Source of the DNA: Thermoleophilia bacterium
GTDB lineage: Bacteria; Actinomycetota; Thermoleophilia; Gaiellales; Gaiellaceae
Direction of reading: 5' to 3'
Assembly: GCA_025928515.1 (NCBI GenBank)
Contig: JAICJI010000015.1
Coordinates: 1-43,857, forward strand
Length of the DNA: 43,857 nt
The number at the start of each line of letters is the position of its first letter. The stretch's first letter is position 1. The position numbers and the translations under genes were made by a program. Under the pieces are notes generated by a model that saw only the letters and a list, made by a program, of their open reading frames with translations, made no database searches and was not told where the DNA came from. Below, in pieces: positions 23,500 to 32,686 of this stretch.

Positions 23500-25421
23500 A
23501 CGGATTGTGGATCAACGTCAACGACGGCCGCCAGGCCGGCGCGCCGCATCGCCGGCGCGGCCGCGGCGAGCAGTGTCGCCGCACGAGAGGCGAGCGCGCG
23601 CGGCCGGTCGGTCTTGCCGACGAGCTGGGCGCGGTGGCGGCCGCGCAACCTGAGCAGCGGTGCCGGCCCGAGCAGCTCGAAGTCCGGGAGCCCGGCCTTC
23701 AGCTCCTCGAGCGCCCGAGTCGCGTCGGCGAGCTCCGGCCCCGAGGCGAGCACGCGTACGAGATGCCGGAACGGCGGGTAGCCGAGCGCACGGCGTCGCT
23801 CGAGCTCTCCCGCCAGGAAGCCGGCCACGTCGTGACGCGCAGCGTGCTCCACGGCGCGCGACTCGGGCTGGAACGTCTGGATGATGACGCGGCCGGGCGC
23901 GTCGCGGCCGCTGCGGCCGGCGAGCTGGGTGAGGAGCTGGAACGTCCGCTCCTCGGCGCGGAAGTCGGGCAGGCCGAGGCCGGTGTCGGCGTCGACGACG
24001 GCCGCGAGCTCGACGCCGGCGAAGTGGTGCCCCTTGGCGACCATCTGCGTGCCCACGAGAACCGCACGCTCGGCTCGAGCGAACCGCTCGAGCGCCTCGC
24101 GCAGCTGCTCGGGCTTCGCGATCGCGTCTGCGTCGAGCCGGATTCGCTCGAGCTCGGGGACGTGCTTCTCGAGCTCGCGCTCGAGCCGCTGCGTCCCGGC
24201 GCCGATCCGCGCGAGCTCGGGGGAACCGCACGCCGGGCACGTCTCGCCTGCCGGCTCGCGAGCGCCACAGTGGTGGCAGCGGAGGGTCCCGTCCCCATGC
24301 AACGTGAAGGCGACGTCGCAGTTCGGGCAGCGGCGGGTCGCGCCGCAGGCACGGCAGTGGAGGGCGGGCGCGACGCCGCGCCGGTTGAGCAGGACGATCG
24401 CCTTCCCGCCGTCCTCCGCGAGCCGACCGAGCTCGGCGAGCAACGGCGTGGAGAGCGGATAGCCCGTCTCCTGCCGCAGGTCGACGACGCGGACGGTGGG
24501 CAGCGGCGCCGCGATCCGACCGCCGAGCTCGAGCCGCTCGAGCGCGTGCCAGGACTCCGGCCGCGGCGTCGCCGAGCCGAAGATGGCGACGGCGCCCTCG
24601 AGCGCTGCCCGCTTGGCCGCGACCGTGCGGGCGTCGTAGCGGGGATCGGACTCCTGCTTGTACGACGCGTCGTGCTCCTCGTCGACGCAGATCACTCCGA
24701 GCGACCGGAGCGGCGCGAAGACGGCCGAGCGCGCTCCGACCACGACCGGCGCCTCGCCGGACACGATCCGCTCCCTCTCGTCCCGCCGCTCGGCCTCGGT
24801 GAGGCCCGAGTGGAGAACTGCGACGCGGTCTCCGAAGCGTGCTCGAAAGCGGCCGAGCGTCTGCGGCGTCAGCGCGATCTCGGGCACGAGGACGATCGCG
24901 CCGCGACCGGCGGCGACGGCGGCCGCGCACGCCCGGATGTACACCTCGGTCTTACCGCTCCCGGTCGCACCCGAGAGCATGACGTTGCCGCCTCCGGTCG
25001 CGAGCAGGCTCTCGATCCGCGCGAGTGCCACCTCCTGCGACTCGGAGAGCTGCGCGGGCGCCGGTTCCGCCGCCAGAGCGGACGCGGCTGCCACCTCGCG
25101 CCGCTCGCCGCGACGCGCAGGCTGGTACGGCGCGACGAGCGCGAGTGCGCGGGCAGGCGTCGAGCCGTAGTAATCCGCGACCCAGAGCGCGAGGTCGACG
25201 AGCGTGGGCGGCAGCGTCTCGAGCACCCGCTCGGCGGCAACCGGCTCGACGTCCGGCGGCGCCTCGGCGTCGGCGTCCACCACGACGCCGCGGCGGCGCG
25301 CGTTGCCGAAGCGGATCGCGAGCACCGCGCCCTTCTCCACCTCGTCCGCGATCTCGTACGTGAACGGCCGCGCGAGAGCGCGCGCGCTGACGATCGGGTA
25401 GACGGAGGCGAGGCGGGACAC
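23496..25421 (-). CDS. priA: Primosomal protein N' (replication restart helicase PriA)
   Basis: PriA reloads the replisome at repaired forks. The 641-residue protein has an N-terminal DNA-binding domain (VSARALARPFTYEI). The helicase core shows Walker A SGATGSGKTEVYIR, the DEEHDASYKQ box and GSATPRPESWHAL. The zinc region carries eight cysteines (CRACGATRRCPNCD, then RCHHCGA and TCPACGS), followed by GTQMVAKGHHFAGVELAAVV and GRSGR-type C-terminal motifs. Many actinobacterial PriA proteins have degenerate ATPase motifs; this one appears intact. The start is GTG at 25421. Confidence 0.95.
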   Translation of the reverse strand: MSRLASVYPIVSARALARPFTYEIADEVEKGAVLAIRFGNARRRGVVVDADAEAPPDVEPVAAERVLETLPPTLVDLALWVADYYGSTPARALALVAPYQPARRGERREVAAASALAAEPAPAQLSESQEVALARIESLLATGGGNVMLSGATGSGKTEVYIRACAAAVAAGRGAIVLVPEIALTPQTLGRFRARFGDRVAVLHSGLTEAERRDERERIVSGEAPVVVGARSAVFAPLRSLGVICVDEEHDASYKQESDPRYDARTVAAKRAALEGAVAIFGSATPRPESWHALERLELGGRIAAPLPTVRVVDLRQETGYPLSTPLLAELGRLAEDGGKAIVLLNRRGVAPALHCRACGATRRCPNCDVAFTLHGDGTLRCHHCGAREPAGETCPACGSPELARIGAGTQRLERELEKHVPELERIRLDADAIAKPEQLREALERFARAERAVLVGTQMVAKGHHFAGVELAAVVDADTGLGLPDFRAEERTFQLLTQLAGRSGRDAPGRVIIQTFQPESRAVEHAARHDVAGFLAGELERRRALGYPPFRHLVRVLASGPELADATRALEELKAGLPDFELLGPAPLLRLRGRHRAQLVGKTDRPRALASRAATLLAAAAPAMRRAGLAAVVDVDPQSV

Positions 25422-25439
25422 GGGCAGCGAGCGTAGCCG

Positions 25440-25485
25440 CGAGCCTGGTCGTCATATGATCGCGCAACCCTCAAAGGAGGCTTTC
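25440..25485. promoter_or_regulatory. Divergent promoter region of priA and a small plus-strand gene, with strong SD
   Basis: The AT-rich core TCATATGA (25452-25459) is palindromic. It offers TATGAT at 25455-25460 as a plus-strand -10 and a matching TATGAC on the minus strand toward priA. AAAGGAGG at 25473-25480 is a near-perfect Shine-Dalgarno sequence five bases before the plus-strand ATG at 25486. That is the strongest ribosome binding site in the window, which suggests high expression. No clear -35 elements are visible. Confidence 0.4.
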
Positions 25486-25791
25486 ATGGCAGTTGCCTAC
25501 ATCCAGGAGTTCGCCATCGCCGATCGCACGACGACGAACTACGACTGGGTCGCGGATCAGATCGGCGACGGGCCCTTCCAGGGTCTGATCGCACACACGG
25601 CGGGCTTCGACGACGAGGCGGGAGTGTTCCGGATTCTCGACGTGTGGGAGACCCGCGAGGACGCCGAGCGGTTCCTCGCCGAACACGTCCAGCCCATCGT
25701 CGACCAAGGCCCGCAGGCCTTTCCGAGTCCCGACACCTTCACCGAGCCGACCCGGGACGGCTTCTACGAGCTGCATCACGTTGTGCGCTAG
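25486..25791 (+). CDS. Small protein with likely dimeric alpha/beta-barrel (ABM-like) fold
   Basis: A 101-residue soluble protein beginning MAVAYIQEFAIADRTTTNYD. It has alternating strands and a helix, and a VFRILDVWETREDAERFLAE segment typical of antibiotic-biosynthesis-monooxygenase-like or Dabb ferredoxin-like domains. No catalytic residues can be pinpointed, so I call only the fold. A very strong Shine-Dalgarno sequence precedes the ATG, and the frame upstream of it is not needed. It is followed by an acetyltransferase on the same strand after 32 bases. Confidence 0.75.
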   Translation: MAVAYIQEFAIADRTTTNYDWVADQIGDGPFQGLIAHTAGFDDEAGVFRILDVWETREDAERFLAEHVQPIVDQGPQAFPSPDTFTEPTRDGFYELHHVVR

Positions 25792-25823
25792 GGAGACGTA
25801 GCCGCCGGCGGGGAGCGTGGAGC

Positions 25824-26387
25824 GTGTCGCCCGATTGGCCCGTCGAGACCGCACGCCTGACGCTGCGTCCGTTCGCGGCCGAGGACTTCGACGCCATGCA
25901 TGCGATGCGGGGGAACCCGGAGGTCGTTCGGTACCTCTACGACGAACCGTTCTCACCGGACCGGACGCACGACCTCCTCACCCGCAGGATTGCCGCGACG
26001 TCCTGGGCCGCTGAAGGCGATTGGCTGGGAGCAGTCGCCGTCGAGCGCGAGTCGGGAATCGTGGTCGGCGAGGTGGGTCTCTTCTGGGTCAGCGAGCGCG
26101 ACCGGACGGCCGAGATCGGATTCATCTTCGACCCGCGCCACCAGGGGAAAGGTTTCGCGACGGAGGCTGCTCGTGCTCTCGTCGACTGGGCTTTCGGCAC
26201 CGCGGTCATGCACCGCATCATCGGCCGCACGGAGGCCCGCAACATCGCCTCGAGCCGGGTGCTCGAGAAGCTCGGCCTGCGGCTCGAGGCCAACTTCGTC
26301 GAGAACGAGTGGGTGAAGGGCGAGTGGCAGAGTGAGCTCGTCTACGCGATCCTCGACCGCGAGTGGGCGGGACGCTCACGTTCCTGA
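25824..26387 (+). CDS. GNAT family N-acetyltransferase, RimJ/RimL type
   Basis: A 187-residue acetyltransferase. It begins ETARLTLRPFAAEDFDAM, the standard RimJ/RimL opening. It contains AEIGFIFDPRHQGKGFATEAARAL, with the acetyl-CoA pyrophosphate loop QGKGFA, and HRIIGRTEARNIASSRVLEKLG. The substrate is unknown. I chose GTG at 25824, preceded by GGAG at a suitable distance; no other start gives a better N-terminus. The 3' end overlaps the convergent regulator gene by 12 bases once that gene's likely frameshift is allowed for. Confidence 0.88.
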   Translation: MSPDWPVETARLTLRPFAAEDFDAMHAMRGNPEVVRYLYDEPFSPDRTHDLLTRRIAATSWAAEGDWLGAVAVERESGIVVGEVGLFWVSERDRTAEIGFIFDPRHQGKGFATEAARALVDWAFGTAVMHRIIGRTEARNIASSRVLEKLGLRLEANFVENEWVKGEWQSELVYAILDREWAGRSRS

Positions 26388-26847
26388 CTGCAGCTCCCGC
26401 TCTTGCGGCAGCACGCGGAACGTGAAATGGACCTCCAGCCGCTCGGCGTCTTCGAATCGCGGTCCACCGCTGCAGGGCCTTCTCGTCCCGCTCGACCAGG
26501 ATGCTCTCGATCTGCGCATGCGCGGCCTCCAGGTCGAGGCGTTCCTCGTCGGAGGCTTGCGGAGGAACCGAGTTCGGGATCATCAGGCGCTCGGGAACAG
26601 GCTGCCACCAGCGCTCGCGTCCATTCCGCTGCTCGGCGTCCTCCACCATCCCGGCCCGATGCAAAGCGCGTAGGTGATAGCTCGTCGCCCCGCTCGATTC
26701 CCCCAGCCGCCGCCCAAGCTGGGAAGCGGTCGCCGGTCCCTCGGCGGACAGGACCTGCAGCAACTGCAGGCGCAGGGGATGCGCGAGAGCCCGCAGCTGC
26801 GGTGGGCCCATCGGCGTGACCGGGTCCGGGACTGACCGCCCCGGCAC
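26376..26847 (-). pseudogene. ArsR-like winged-helix transcriptional regulator with apparent frameshift
   Basis: From GTG at 26847 (or ATG at 26811) the frame encodes a winged helix: LRALAHPLRLQLLQVLSAEG, ASQLGRRLGESSGATSYHLR and RWWQPVPERLM. This is typical of ArsR-like HTH regulators in actinomycetes. It continues to about ALQRW, near 26470. Beyond that the frame becomes an Arg-rich antisense of the neighbouring gene. The adjacent frame continues sensibly as RFEDAERLEVHFTFRVLPQE and stops with TGA at 26376. A one-base surplus near 26455-26475 therefore separates the two parts. It could be a real mutation or a sequencing error; corrected, the protein has about 156 residues. It follows the ZIP transporter gene by four bases. 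Confidence 0.65.
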
Positions 26848-26851
26848 CGGC

Positions 26852-27694
26852 TCAGACGCCGGCGGCGGTGACGACGAAGTCGGTTGCGAAGCCGAGCAGC
26901 ACGCCGGCCACGAGGAGCCAGGTCCCGAGCACCGGGTTGCCGTACCTGCGGTTGACGGCGAACAACTCCCGGACCACGTAGAGGATCGAGCCGCCGGCGA
27001 CGGTGAAGAAGACGACCGAGACCGCGTCGCTCGCCCACGCCTGCCCGACGACCGTGCCGAGGAAGGTGGGGACTCCTCCGATCAGGCCGAGCAGCCCGAG
27101 AAGCCGCCAGCTCGGGACGATCCCTGCGCCGCTGAGCGGGCCGCAGATGCCGAACCCTTCCGTCGCGTTGTGCAGCCCGAAGCCGATGATCAGCGTGACG
27201 GCGAGCCCGATCTCGCTCGCCGCGGCTGCCTGGCCGATCGCGAGGCCCTCGCCGAAGTTGTGCACGCCGATCCCGATCGCGATCAGGAACGAGAGCCGCA
27301 CCGCCGGGTTCGTGAGATCGAGGTGCGAGCGCTCGAGGAACTCGTCCACGGCGGCGGCTCCCGGCCCGACGAGCGTCGTCGAGCGCCGCTCCGCTCGCCG
27401 CTTCATCCAGGCGTCGTAGTAGACGAGGCTCATCAACCCGCCGACGAAGCCGGCGACACCCAGGACGCTCAGCTCGGAGAACTTGCCCCAGTGGTGCGCG
27501 TCGAGCGAGGTCTGGATCGGGTCGACGGCGTTGGACATGACGTCCCAGAAGAGGAAGACGAGGATCCCCGTGGCAAGTGACGAGAGCCCCGCGCGCGCGT
27601 TGGGAGCGAGGTTCTGCATTCGGCCGGCGGGCAGGCCGAGGAAGATCGTCACGCCGGCGATTGCGCCGAGCAGGAGGATCTCCGGGGTGCTCAC
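26852..27694 (-). CDS. ZIP family metal transporter
   Basis: ZIP proteins move zinc, iron or manganese into the cytoplasm. The 280-residue protein has about eight membrane helices, a variable cytoplasmic loop between helices 3 and 4, and the metal-path motifs HNFGEG (helix 4) and HNATEG (helix 5), as in GufA-type members. It lacks a long His-rich loop. GTG at 27694 is the start, right at the edge of a perfect palindrome that also precedes the divergent DtxR-family gene, so metal-dependent repression is likely. Which metal it carries cannot be told. Confidence 0.88.
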   Translation of the reverse strand: MSTPEILLLGAIAGVTIFLGLPAGRMQNLAPNARAGLSSLATGILVFLFWDVMSNAVDPIQTSLDAHHWGKFSELSVLGVAGFVGGLMSLVYYDAWMKRRAERRSTTLVGPGAAAVDEFLERSHLDLTNPAVRLSFLIAIGIGVHNFGEGLAIGQAAAASEIGLAVTLIIGFGLHNATEGFGICGPLSGAGIVPSWRLLGLLGLIGGVPTFLGTVVGQAWASDAVSVVFFTVAGGSILYVVRELFAVNRRYGNPVLGTWLLVAGVLLGFATDFVVTAAGV

Positions 27695-27696
27695 GT

Positions 27697-27714
27697 TGTA
27701 AGGGTAGCCTTACA
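27697..27714. promoter_or_regulatory. Perfect palindrome, probable DtxR-family operator
   Basis: TGTAAGG-GTAG-CCTTACA is a perfect inverted repeat with seven-base arms and a four-base spacer, lying between a ZIP transporter gene and a DtxR-family gene. The arms resemble the TAAGG/CCTTA core of DtxR/IdeR and MntR boxes. It ends 26 bases before the regulator start and two bases from the ZIP start, so a bound repressor would block both. The repeat is seen directly; the binding protein is inferred from position. Confidence 0.7.
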
Positions 27715-27740
27715 CCCTCGCCGGGCGGCAGTATTGCTTC

Positions 27741-28430
27741 ATGCCGGCAGCAGGCCACTCGGTCGACGAGTACCTCGAGACGATCTACTTCCTCGCCTTC
27801 CCGATCGGCGAGTACACGCCGCACGGTGCCGGCTCCCCTCCCCTCGCGTCGCGCGTCGCCGAGATGCTCCACGTCTCGCGCGCGTCGGCGGGCGAGATGC
27901 TGAAGCGGCTCGAGGCCGAAGGGCTGATCGAGCGCGGCAAGAAGAAGGAGGCGCTGCTCACCGAGACCGGCCGCGAGCGCGCCGAGCGCGTCGTGCGCAA
28001 GCACCGCATCATCGAGCGGCTGCTCACCGACTTCATGGGCTACACGGGCTACGAGTCGCACGAGCGCGCCGACGAGCTCGGCGACACGTTCAGCGACGAG
28101 ATGATCGAGCGGATCGACGACAAGCTCGGCCATCCGCAGCGCTGCCCGCACGGCTGGCCCGTCGACCCAGAAGTGGAGCAGGCCGAGAATGCGGAGCTCG
28201 CGCCGCTCGCGACGCTGCCGGCCGGGACGCGAGCGACGATCGTGCGTCTGGCCGAGCACGACGGCGATCTCCTGCACTGGTTCTACGACCAGGGTCTCGT
28301 ACCCGGCACGAGCATCCTCGTGCGCACGGCCGAGCCGGCTGCGGATCAGTTCACGGTCGCGATCGAGAAGGTCGGCGAGCGGGCGATCTCCGAGAAGGCC
28401 GCCGCCGGGCTCTTCGTCAGACCTTCGTAG
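27741..28430 (+). CDS. DtxR family metal-dependent transcriptional regulator
   Basis: A 229-residue regulator. The N-terminal winged helix reads [12 protein letters not shown], then [21 protein letters not shown] dimerisation and metal-binding helix region follows ([48 protein letters not shown]). A FeoA/SH3-like domain ends the protein ([22 protein letters not shown]). The canonical Cys/Glu/Glu-His ligand set of the primary site is not kept: the positions equivalent to E105-H106 of DtxR are Gly114-Asp115. It likely controls the divergent ZIP gene through the shared palindrome. The 3' end overlaps metK by 14 bases. Confidence 0.9.
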   Translation: MPAAGHSVDEYLETIYFLAFPIGEYTPHGAGSPPLASRVAEMLHVSRASAGEMLKRLEAEGLIERGKKKEALLTETGRERAERVVRKHRIIERLLTDFMGYTGYESHERADELGDTFSDEMIERIDDKLGHPQRCPHGWPVDPEVEQAENAELAPLATLPAGTRATIVRLAEHDGDLLHWFYDQGLVPGTSILVRTAEPAADQFTVAIEKVGERAISEKAAAGLFVRPS

Positions 28431-29655
28431 GCTCGGCCAGGCCGGCCGCCGCGCGCAGGGCGTCCGCCTTGTCGGTCCGCTCCCAGGTGAAGTCGCCGTC
28501 GTCGCGGCCGAAGTGGCCGTACGCCGCCGTCTTCGCGTAGATCGGCCGGCGGAGGTCGAGGTCCCTGAGGATCGCGGCCGGGCGCAGGTCGAAATGCTCG
28601 CGGACGAGCTCCTCGATCGTCCCCACCGGCACGTTCTCGGTGCCGAACGTCTCGACGAGGATCGACATCGGGTGCGCGACGCCGATGGCGTACGCGACCT
28701 GGAGCTGGCACCGGTCGGCAAGGCCGGCCGCGACGACGTTCTTCGCCACGTAGCGCGCCGCGTAGGCAGCCGAGCGGTCGACCTTGGTCGGATCCTTGCC
28801 CGAGAACGCGCCGCCACCGTGTGGCGCCGCGCCGCCGTACGTGTCGACGATGATCTTGCGACCCGTCAGCCCGGCGTCGCCCATCGGGCCGCCCACGACG
28901 AACTTGCCCGTCGGGTTGCAGTAGAAGAAGCCCTTCTCCTCGAGCCGCTTCGAGTCGTAGAGATCCTTGGGGAGGATCGGCTCGAGGACGGCCTCCGCGA
29001 GGTCCGGCTTCATCAGGGACTCGATGTCGATGCCCTCGCGATGCTGGGTGGAGATGACGACGCGCTCGATCTCCACGGGCCGCCGGCGGCCGTCGGTCTC
29101 CTCGTAGCGGACGGTCACCTGCGTCTTCCCGTCCGGGCGCAGATACGGGAGGACGTCCGACTTGCGCACGGCGGCAAGGCGCTTGGCGAGCCGGTGCGCG
29201 AGCATGATCGGCAGCGGCATCAGCTCGTCGGTCTCGTTCGACGCGTAGCCGAACATCATCCCCTGGTCGCCGGCGCCGACCCGGTCGAGCGGGTCGTCCT
29301 CGCCGTGCTGCAGCTCGTAGGAGCTGTCCACTCCCTGCGCGATGTCGGGCGACTGGTTGTCGATCGCGACCGTGACGCCGCAGGTGTCGGCATCGAACCC
29401 GTACTTGCCGCGCGTGTAGCCGATCTCGCGGATTTGGTCGCGCACGAGCCCCGGGATGTCGACGTACGTGTCGGTCGTGATCTCGCCGCCGACGACGACG
29501 AGCCCGGTTGTGATGAACGTCTCGCAGGCAACGCGTCCCGCGGGATCGTCGGCGAGGACGGCGTCGAGCACCGAGTCGGAGATCTGGTCGGCGATCTTGT
29601 CCGGATGTCCCTCGGTGACGGACTCGGAGGTGAAGGAAAATGAACGACTGGACAT
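28417..29655 (-). CDS. metK: S-adenosylmethionine synthetase
   Basis: MetK makes S-adenosylmethionine from methionine and ATP; the SAM feeds methyltransferases such as RsmB and RsmD in this window. The 412-residue protein has [31 protein letters not shown] and the glycine-rich [19 protein letters not shown] loop, all at normal spacing. ATG at 29655 is chosen over a GTG further upstream because homology begins at [11 protein letters not shown]. It is the last gene of the aroF-aroA-cmk-plsC-der-gpsA-metK run and ends against the DtxR gene. Confidence 0.97.
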   Translation of the reverse strand: MSSRSFSFTSESVTEGHPDKIADQISDSVLDAVLADDPAGRVACETFITTGLVVVGGEITTDTYVDIPGLVRDQIREIGYTRGKYGFDADTCGVTVAIDNQSPDIAQGVDSSYELQHGEDDPLDRVGAGDQGMMFGYASNETDELMPLPIMLAHRLAKRLAAVRKSDVLPYLRPDGKTQVTVRYEETDGRRRPVEIERVVISTQHREGIDIESLMKPDLAEAVLEPILPKDLYDSKRLEEKGFFYCNPTGKFVVGGPMGDAGLTGRKIIVDTYGGAAPHGGGAFSGKDPTKVDRSAAYAARYVAKNVVAAGLADRCQLQVAYAIGVAHPMSILVETFGTENVPVGTIEELVREHFDLRPAAILRDLDLRRPIYAKTAAYGHFGRDDGDFTWERTDKADALRAAAGLAEPTKV

Positions 29656-29684
29656 GGCCGCCAGGCTAGCGAACGGGCGTGGCG

Positions 29685-30638
29685 TCACTCCTCGGTGGGC
29701 TCCCTACCCATCAAGCCTGCTGCGAGCTCGGTGATGCTTTGCCCGGAGAGGACGGCGCACACCCCCTCCGTCACCGGCAGTTCGACGCCGAGCCGGTGAG
29801 AGAGGTCGCGGAGGATCGGCGCAGTCGTCAGGCCCTCCACAGTCTGGCCGATCTCCGCGACCGCCTGTTCCGGCGTCGCCCCCCGGGCGATGAGCGCTCC
29901 TGCCTGTCTGTTGCGGGTCTTCGTGCTGCAGCAGCTGACGATGAGGTCGCCGATGCCGGCGAGACCGGCGAACGTCTCCGGCCTTGCGCCCGCCGCCTCG
30001 CCCAGCCGCGTCATCTCGGCCAGGCCGCGCGAGATGAGAGACGCCTTCGCGTTGTCGCCGAGCCGGAGGCCGTCGACACCGCCCGCCGCGAGCGCGATCA
30101 CGTTCTTCGCCGCCGCGCAGAGCTCGACGCCGACGAGGTCGGGATTGACGTAGGCGCGGAAGAGGCTCGAGTTGAGGGCGTGCTGGAGCTGCCCGGCAAA
30201 GAAGCCGTCCTCGCTCGCGATCACCGCGGCCGTCGGCAGGCCGGCGGCGATCTCCTCCGCGATGTTCGGGCCGGACAGGACGGCGACCGACCGGCCGAGA
30301 ACGCGCGTGGACAGCCGTTCGCCCGTCTCCGGATCGAGGCCCTTGACGAGGCTCAGCACCGGCGCGTCGCCCGGCAGCGACCCGACGACCTGCGCGAACG
30401 AGCGGCTCGGCACGGCCACGACGACGACGTCGGCATCGGCCGGTGCGTCCGCGAGCGCCACCGCCGCTGCTGCGCTGAGGTCGACGCTCTGCAGGTAGCG
30501 CGGGTTCCACCCGGTGCTCGCAATCGTCTCCGCCTGTTCACGGGAGCGGCAAGCCAGCACGACCTCGTGGCCGCGGTCGAGGAGGACGCGCGCGAACGCC
30601 GTCCCCCACGATCCCGCTCCGACCACGAGAAAGCGCAT
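29685..30638 (-). CDS. gpsA: Glycerol-3-phosphate dehydrogenase [NAD(P)+]
   Basis: GpsA reduces dihydroxyacetone phosphate to glycerol-3-phosphate, the backbone for phospholipids. The 317-residue protein opens with the dinucleotide-binding [15 protein letters not shown]. It has [44 protein letters not shown] with the catalytic Lys, and [14 protein letters not shown]. It follows der by three bases. The der-gpsA pairing is widely conserved, and with plsC two genes upstream it links membrane lipid synthesis to this run. Confidence 0.97.
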   Translation of the reverse strand: MRFLVVGAGSWGTAFARVLLDRGHEVVLACRSREQAETIASTGWNPRYLQSVDLSAAAAVALADAPADADVVVVAVPSRSFAQVVGSLPGDAPVLSLVKGLDPETGERLSTRVLGRSVAVLSGPNIAEEIAAGLPTAAVIASEDGFFAGQLQHALNSSLFRAYVNPDLVGVELCAAAKNVIALAAGGVDGLRLGDNAKASLISRGLAEMTRLGEAAGARPETFAGLAGIGDLIVSCCSTKTRNRQAGALIARGATPEQAVAEIGQTVEGLTTAPILRDLSHRLGVELPVTEGVCAVLSGQSITELAAGLMGREPTEE

Positions 30639-30641
30639 CGG

Positions 30642-32006
30642 TCAGGATCGTTTCACGAAGTCGATCGAGACCGGCACGCCCTCGAGGCCGAAGCGCTCGC
30701 GCAGCCGGTTCTCGACCCAGTAGCCGTAGTCCCGCGTGATGAGCCCGGGATCGTTGACGAAGACGCGAAACCGCGGGGGCCGCACGCGGACCTGGGCGCC
30801 GTAGAGGAGATTCAGCCGCCGGCCGCGCGGCCCGCTCGGCGGCTGCCGCGCCTCGCGCAGCTCGGCGAACGCGCGGTTCAGTTCCGCCGTCGGGACGCGC
30901 GCCGTGTGCCGGTCGAAGAGCTCGGCGACGTTGTCGAGCAGGCGATCGAGCCCGCGTCCCGTGTGCGCAGAGACGGCGACGAACGTCGGCCGCTGCCGCA
31001 GCCGCCGACGCAGCTCCCCGCGGGCGTCCTCGACGCCGATCGTCGTCGCGTCCCACTTCGAGAAGACGACGAGCGTCGAGCAGTCGGCGTGCCGCGCGAC
31101 GTCGGCGACGGCGATGTCCTGCTCGACGATCCCCTCGGACGAGTCGACCAGGACGAGTGCGACGTCGGCCCGCTCCGCGGCCTCGAGGGCGCGCAGCTCG
31201 GAGTAGTACTCGACCCCCTGGCGATGGCGTCGCTTGCGTCGCAGGCCGGCTGTGTCGATGAGGACGAAAGTCCGCTCGCCGCGCTCGAGGACGGTGTCGA
31301 CCGCGTCGCGGGTCGTGCCCGGGATCTCGCTCACGATCAGGCGCTCCCGGCCGAGGAGCGCGTTGACGAGGCTCGACTTGCCGACGTTCGGGCGGCCGAG
31401 GATCGCGACGCGGATCGCGTCGTCCGGCAAGGAGGGCCGGCCCGCCGGAGCCAGCTGCTCCAGCTCTGCGATCACGCGATCGAGCAGGTCGCCGCTGCCG
31501 GTTCCGTGCAGGCCCGAGATCGGGATCGGATCGCCGAGGCCGAGCCGGTGGAGCTCGAGCGCGAACGGCTCCTGGCTCGGGTCGTCGATCTTGTTCGCGA
31601 GGACGAGCACGGGCTTGTGCGCCTCGCGCAGGATCTGGGCCACTTCCTCGTCGCCGGGCGTCACGCCTGCGCGTGCGTCGACGACGAAGAGCACGAGATC
31701 GGCCTCCCCCACCGCCTCGCGCGCCTGCCCGGCGATCGCGCGCGTCAGCGGTGTCGGGTCGGCGATGTCGACACCGCCCGTGTCGACGAGCACGAACCGC
31801 TTCCCAGTCCATTCGCAGACGAGCTCCTTGCGGTCGCGCGTCACGCCCGGCATCTCGTGCACGACGGCGGCGCGCGTTTCGGTCAGCCGGTTGACGAGCG
31901 TCGATTTGCCGACGTTCGGGAAGCCGACGATGGCCACCGCGCCGAGCAGCGGCGGAGGCGGCGGCGCGGGCAGCTCGCCCGCGTCGACTTCCTCGAGATC
32001 GCTCAC
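30642..32006 (-). CDS. der: Ribosome-associated GTPase Der (EngA)
   Basis: Der is the double-GTPase needed for 50S subunit assembly. The 454-residue protein shows two tandem G domains. The first has [12 protein letters not shown], then DTGG and NKID. The second has [26 protein letters not shown] and SKWD. A C-terminal KH-like domain ends in [12 protein letters not shown] at 32006 overlaps the plsC stop (GTGA). A short Pro-rich leader ([11 protein letters not shown]) precedes the first G domain. All nucleotide-binding motifs are intact. Confidence 0.96.
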   Translation of the reverse strand: MSDLEEVDAGELPAPPPPPLLGAVAIVGFPNVGKSTLVNRLTETRAAVVHEMPGVTRDRKELVCEWTGKRFVLVDTGGVDIADPTPLTRAIAGQAREAVGEADLVLFVVDARAGVTPGDEEVAQILREAHKPVLVLANKIDDPSQEPFALELHRLGLGDPIPISGLHGTGSGDLLDRVIAELEQLAPAGRPSLPDDAIRVAILGRPNVGKSSLVNALLGRERLIVSEIPGTTRDAVDTVLERGERTFVLIDTAGLRRKRRHRQGVEYYSELRALEAAERADVALVLVDSSEGIVEQDIAVADVARHADCSTLVVFSKWDATTIGVEDARGELRRRLRQRPTFVAVSAHTGRGLDRLLDNVAELFDRHTARVPTAELNRAFAELREARQPPSGPRGRRLNLLYGAQVRVRPPRFRVFVNDPGLITRDYGYWVENRLRERFGLEGVPVSIDFVKRS

Positions 32007-32686
32007 GACGGGAGCGTGACCGGTGCGGCGTCGTCCCGCCCGGGCGGCGTCGCGACGCGCGGGCGGCCGGCCTCGTGCAGGTCGCGGAGCCAGGTCCAGA
32101 GGCGGTACAGCTCGTCCTCGATCTGCTGCGACGCCTCGCGGTAGCCCTTGCCGCCGCGCGGCAGGCCCTCGAAGCGCATCGGCTCGCCCCACGCGATCGA
32201 GACCGGCGCGAAGTTGCCGAGCTTCCAGTCCTGCGAGCCGTGGATGGCGCCGCAGATCACGGGCACGTCCTCCTGCAGCGCAACCATCGCGGCGCCTGGC
32301 TGCACGTGCCCGGGGACGCCGCTCTTCTGCCGCGTCCCCTCGACGAAGACGCCGAGCGCCTCGCCGTCCCGGACGACCTCGCGCATCTGACGCACGGCCT
32401 CGCGATCGGACTCGCCACGCCGCACGGACAGCGTCCCGAACGTGCGGATGACCTGCCCGAGCCCGGGAACGACGTGTGCCTCGACCTTGGCGAGGAAGTA
32501 GAGGTGGCGCTTGCAACACCAGCCGACGCACGGGATGTCGATCCAGTGAAAGTGGTTGAACGCGAGGACGAGGCCGCCGCTGCGTGGGATCCGCTCGGCG
32601 CCGTATGTGCGAAGCCGCGTCGCGAGCGCCGCCGACCCGCCGATGGGCGGACGGCCGAGCACCCAGGCGACGTCGTGGGCTTTCAT
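32003..32686 (-). CDS. Lysophospholipid acyltransferase (PlsC-like)
   Basis: PlsC-type enzymes acylate lysophosphatidic acid to phosphatidic acid at the membrane. The 227-residue protein has the HX4D catalytic motif as NHFHWID, and [10 protein letters not shown] as the substrate-binding EGTR block. A family-typical [11 protein letters not shown] strand follows. No long N-terminal membrane anchor is visible. The ATG overlaps the cmk stop and the stop overlaps the der start, so it is in a tight run. A paralogue with another lysophospholipid substrate is possible. Confidence 0.9.
   Translation of the reverse strand: MKAHDVAWVLGRPPIGGSAALATRLRTYGAERIPRSGGLVLAFNHFHWIDIPCVGWCCKRHLYFLAKVEAHVVPGLGQVIRTFGTLSVRRGESDREAVRQMREVVRDGEALGVFVEGTRQKSGVPGHVQPGAAMVALQEDVPVICGAIHGSQDWKLGNFAPVSIAWGEPMRFEGLPRGGKGYREASQQIEDELYRLWTWLRDLHEAGRPRVATPPGRDDAAPVTLPS

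Noticed and set aside
23496-25421. PriA as a degenerate, ATPase-dead protein, as seen in many actinobacteria
   Set aside because: Walker A, the DEEH box and the zinc cysteines are all present, so there is no sequence reason to call it inactive.
26218-26470. Arg/Ser/Pro-rich C-terminal extension of the HTH regulator in its original frame
   Set aside because: It is antisense to the acetyltransferase gene and has no domain-like sequence. The adjacent frame gives a better tail, so I treat the extension as the result of a frameshift.
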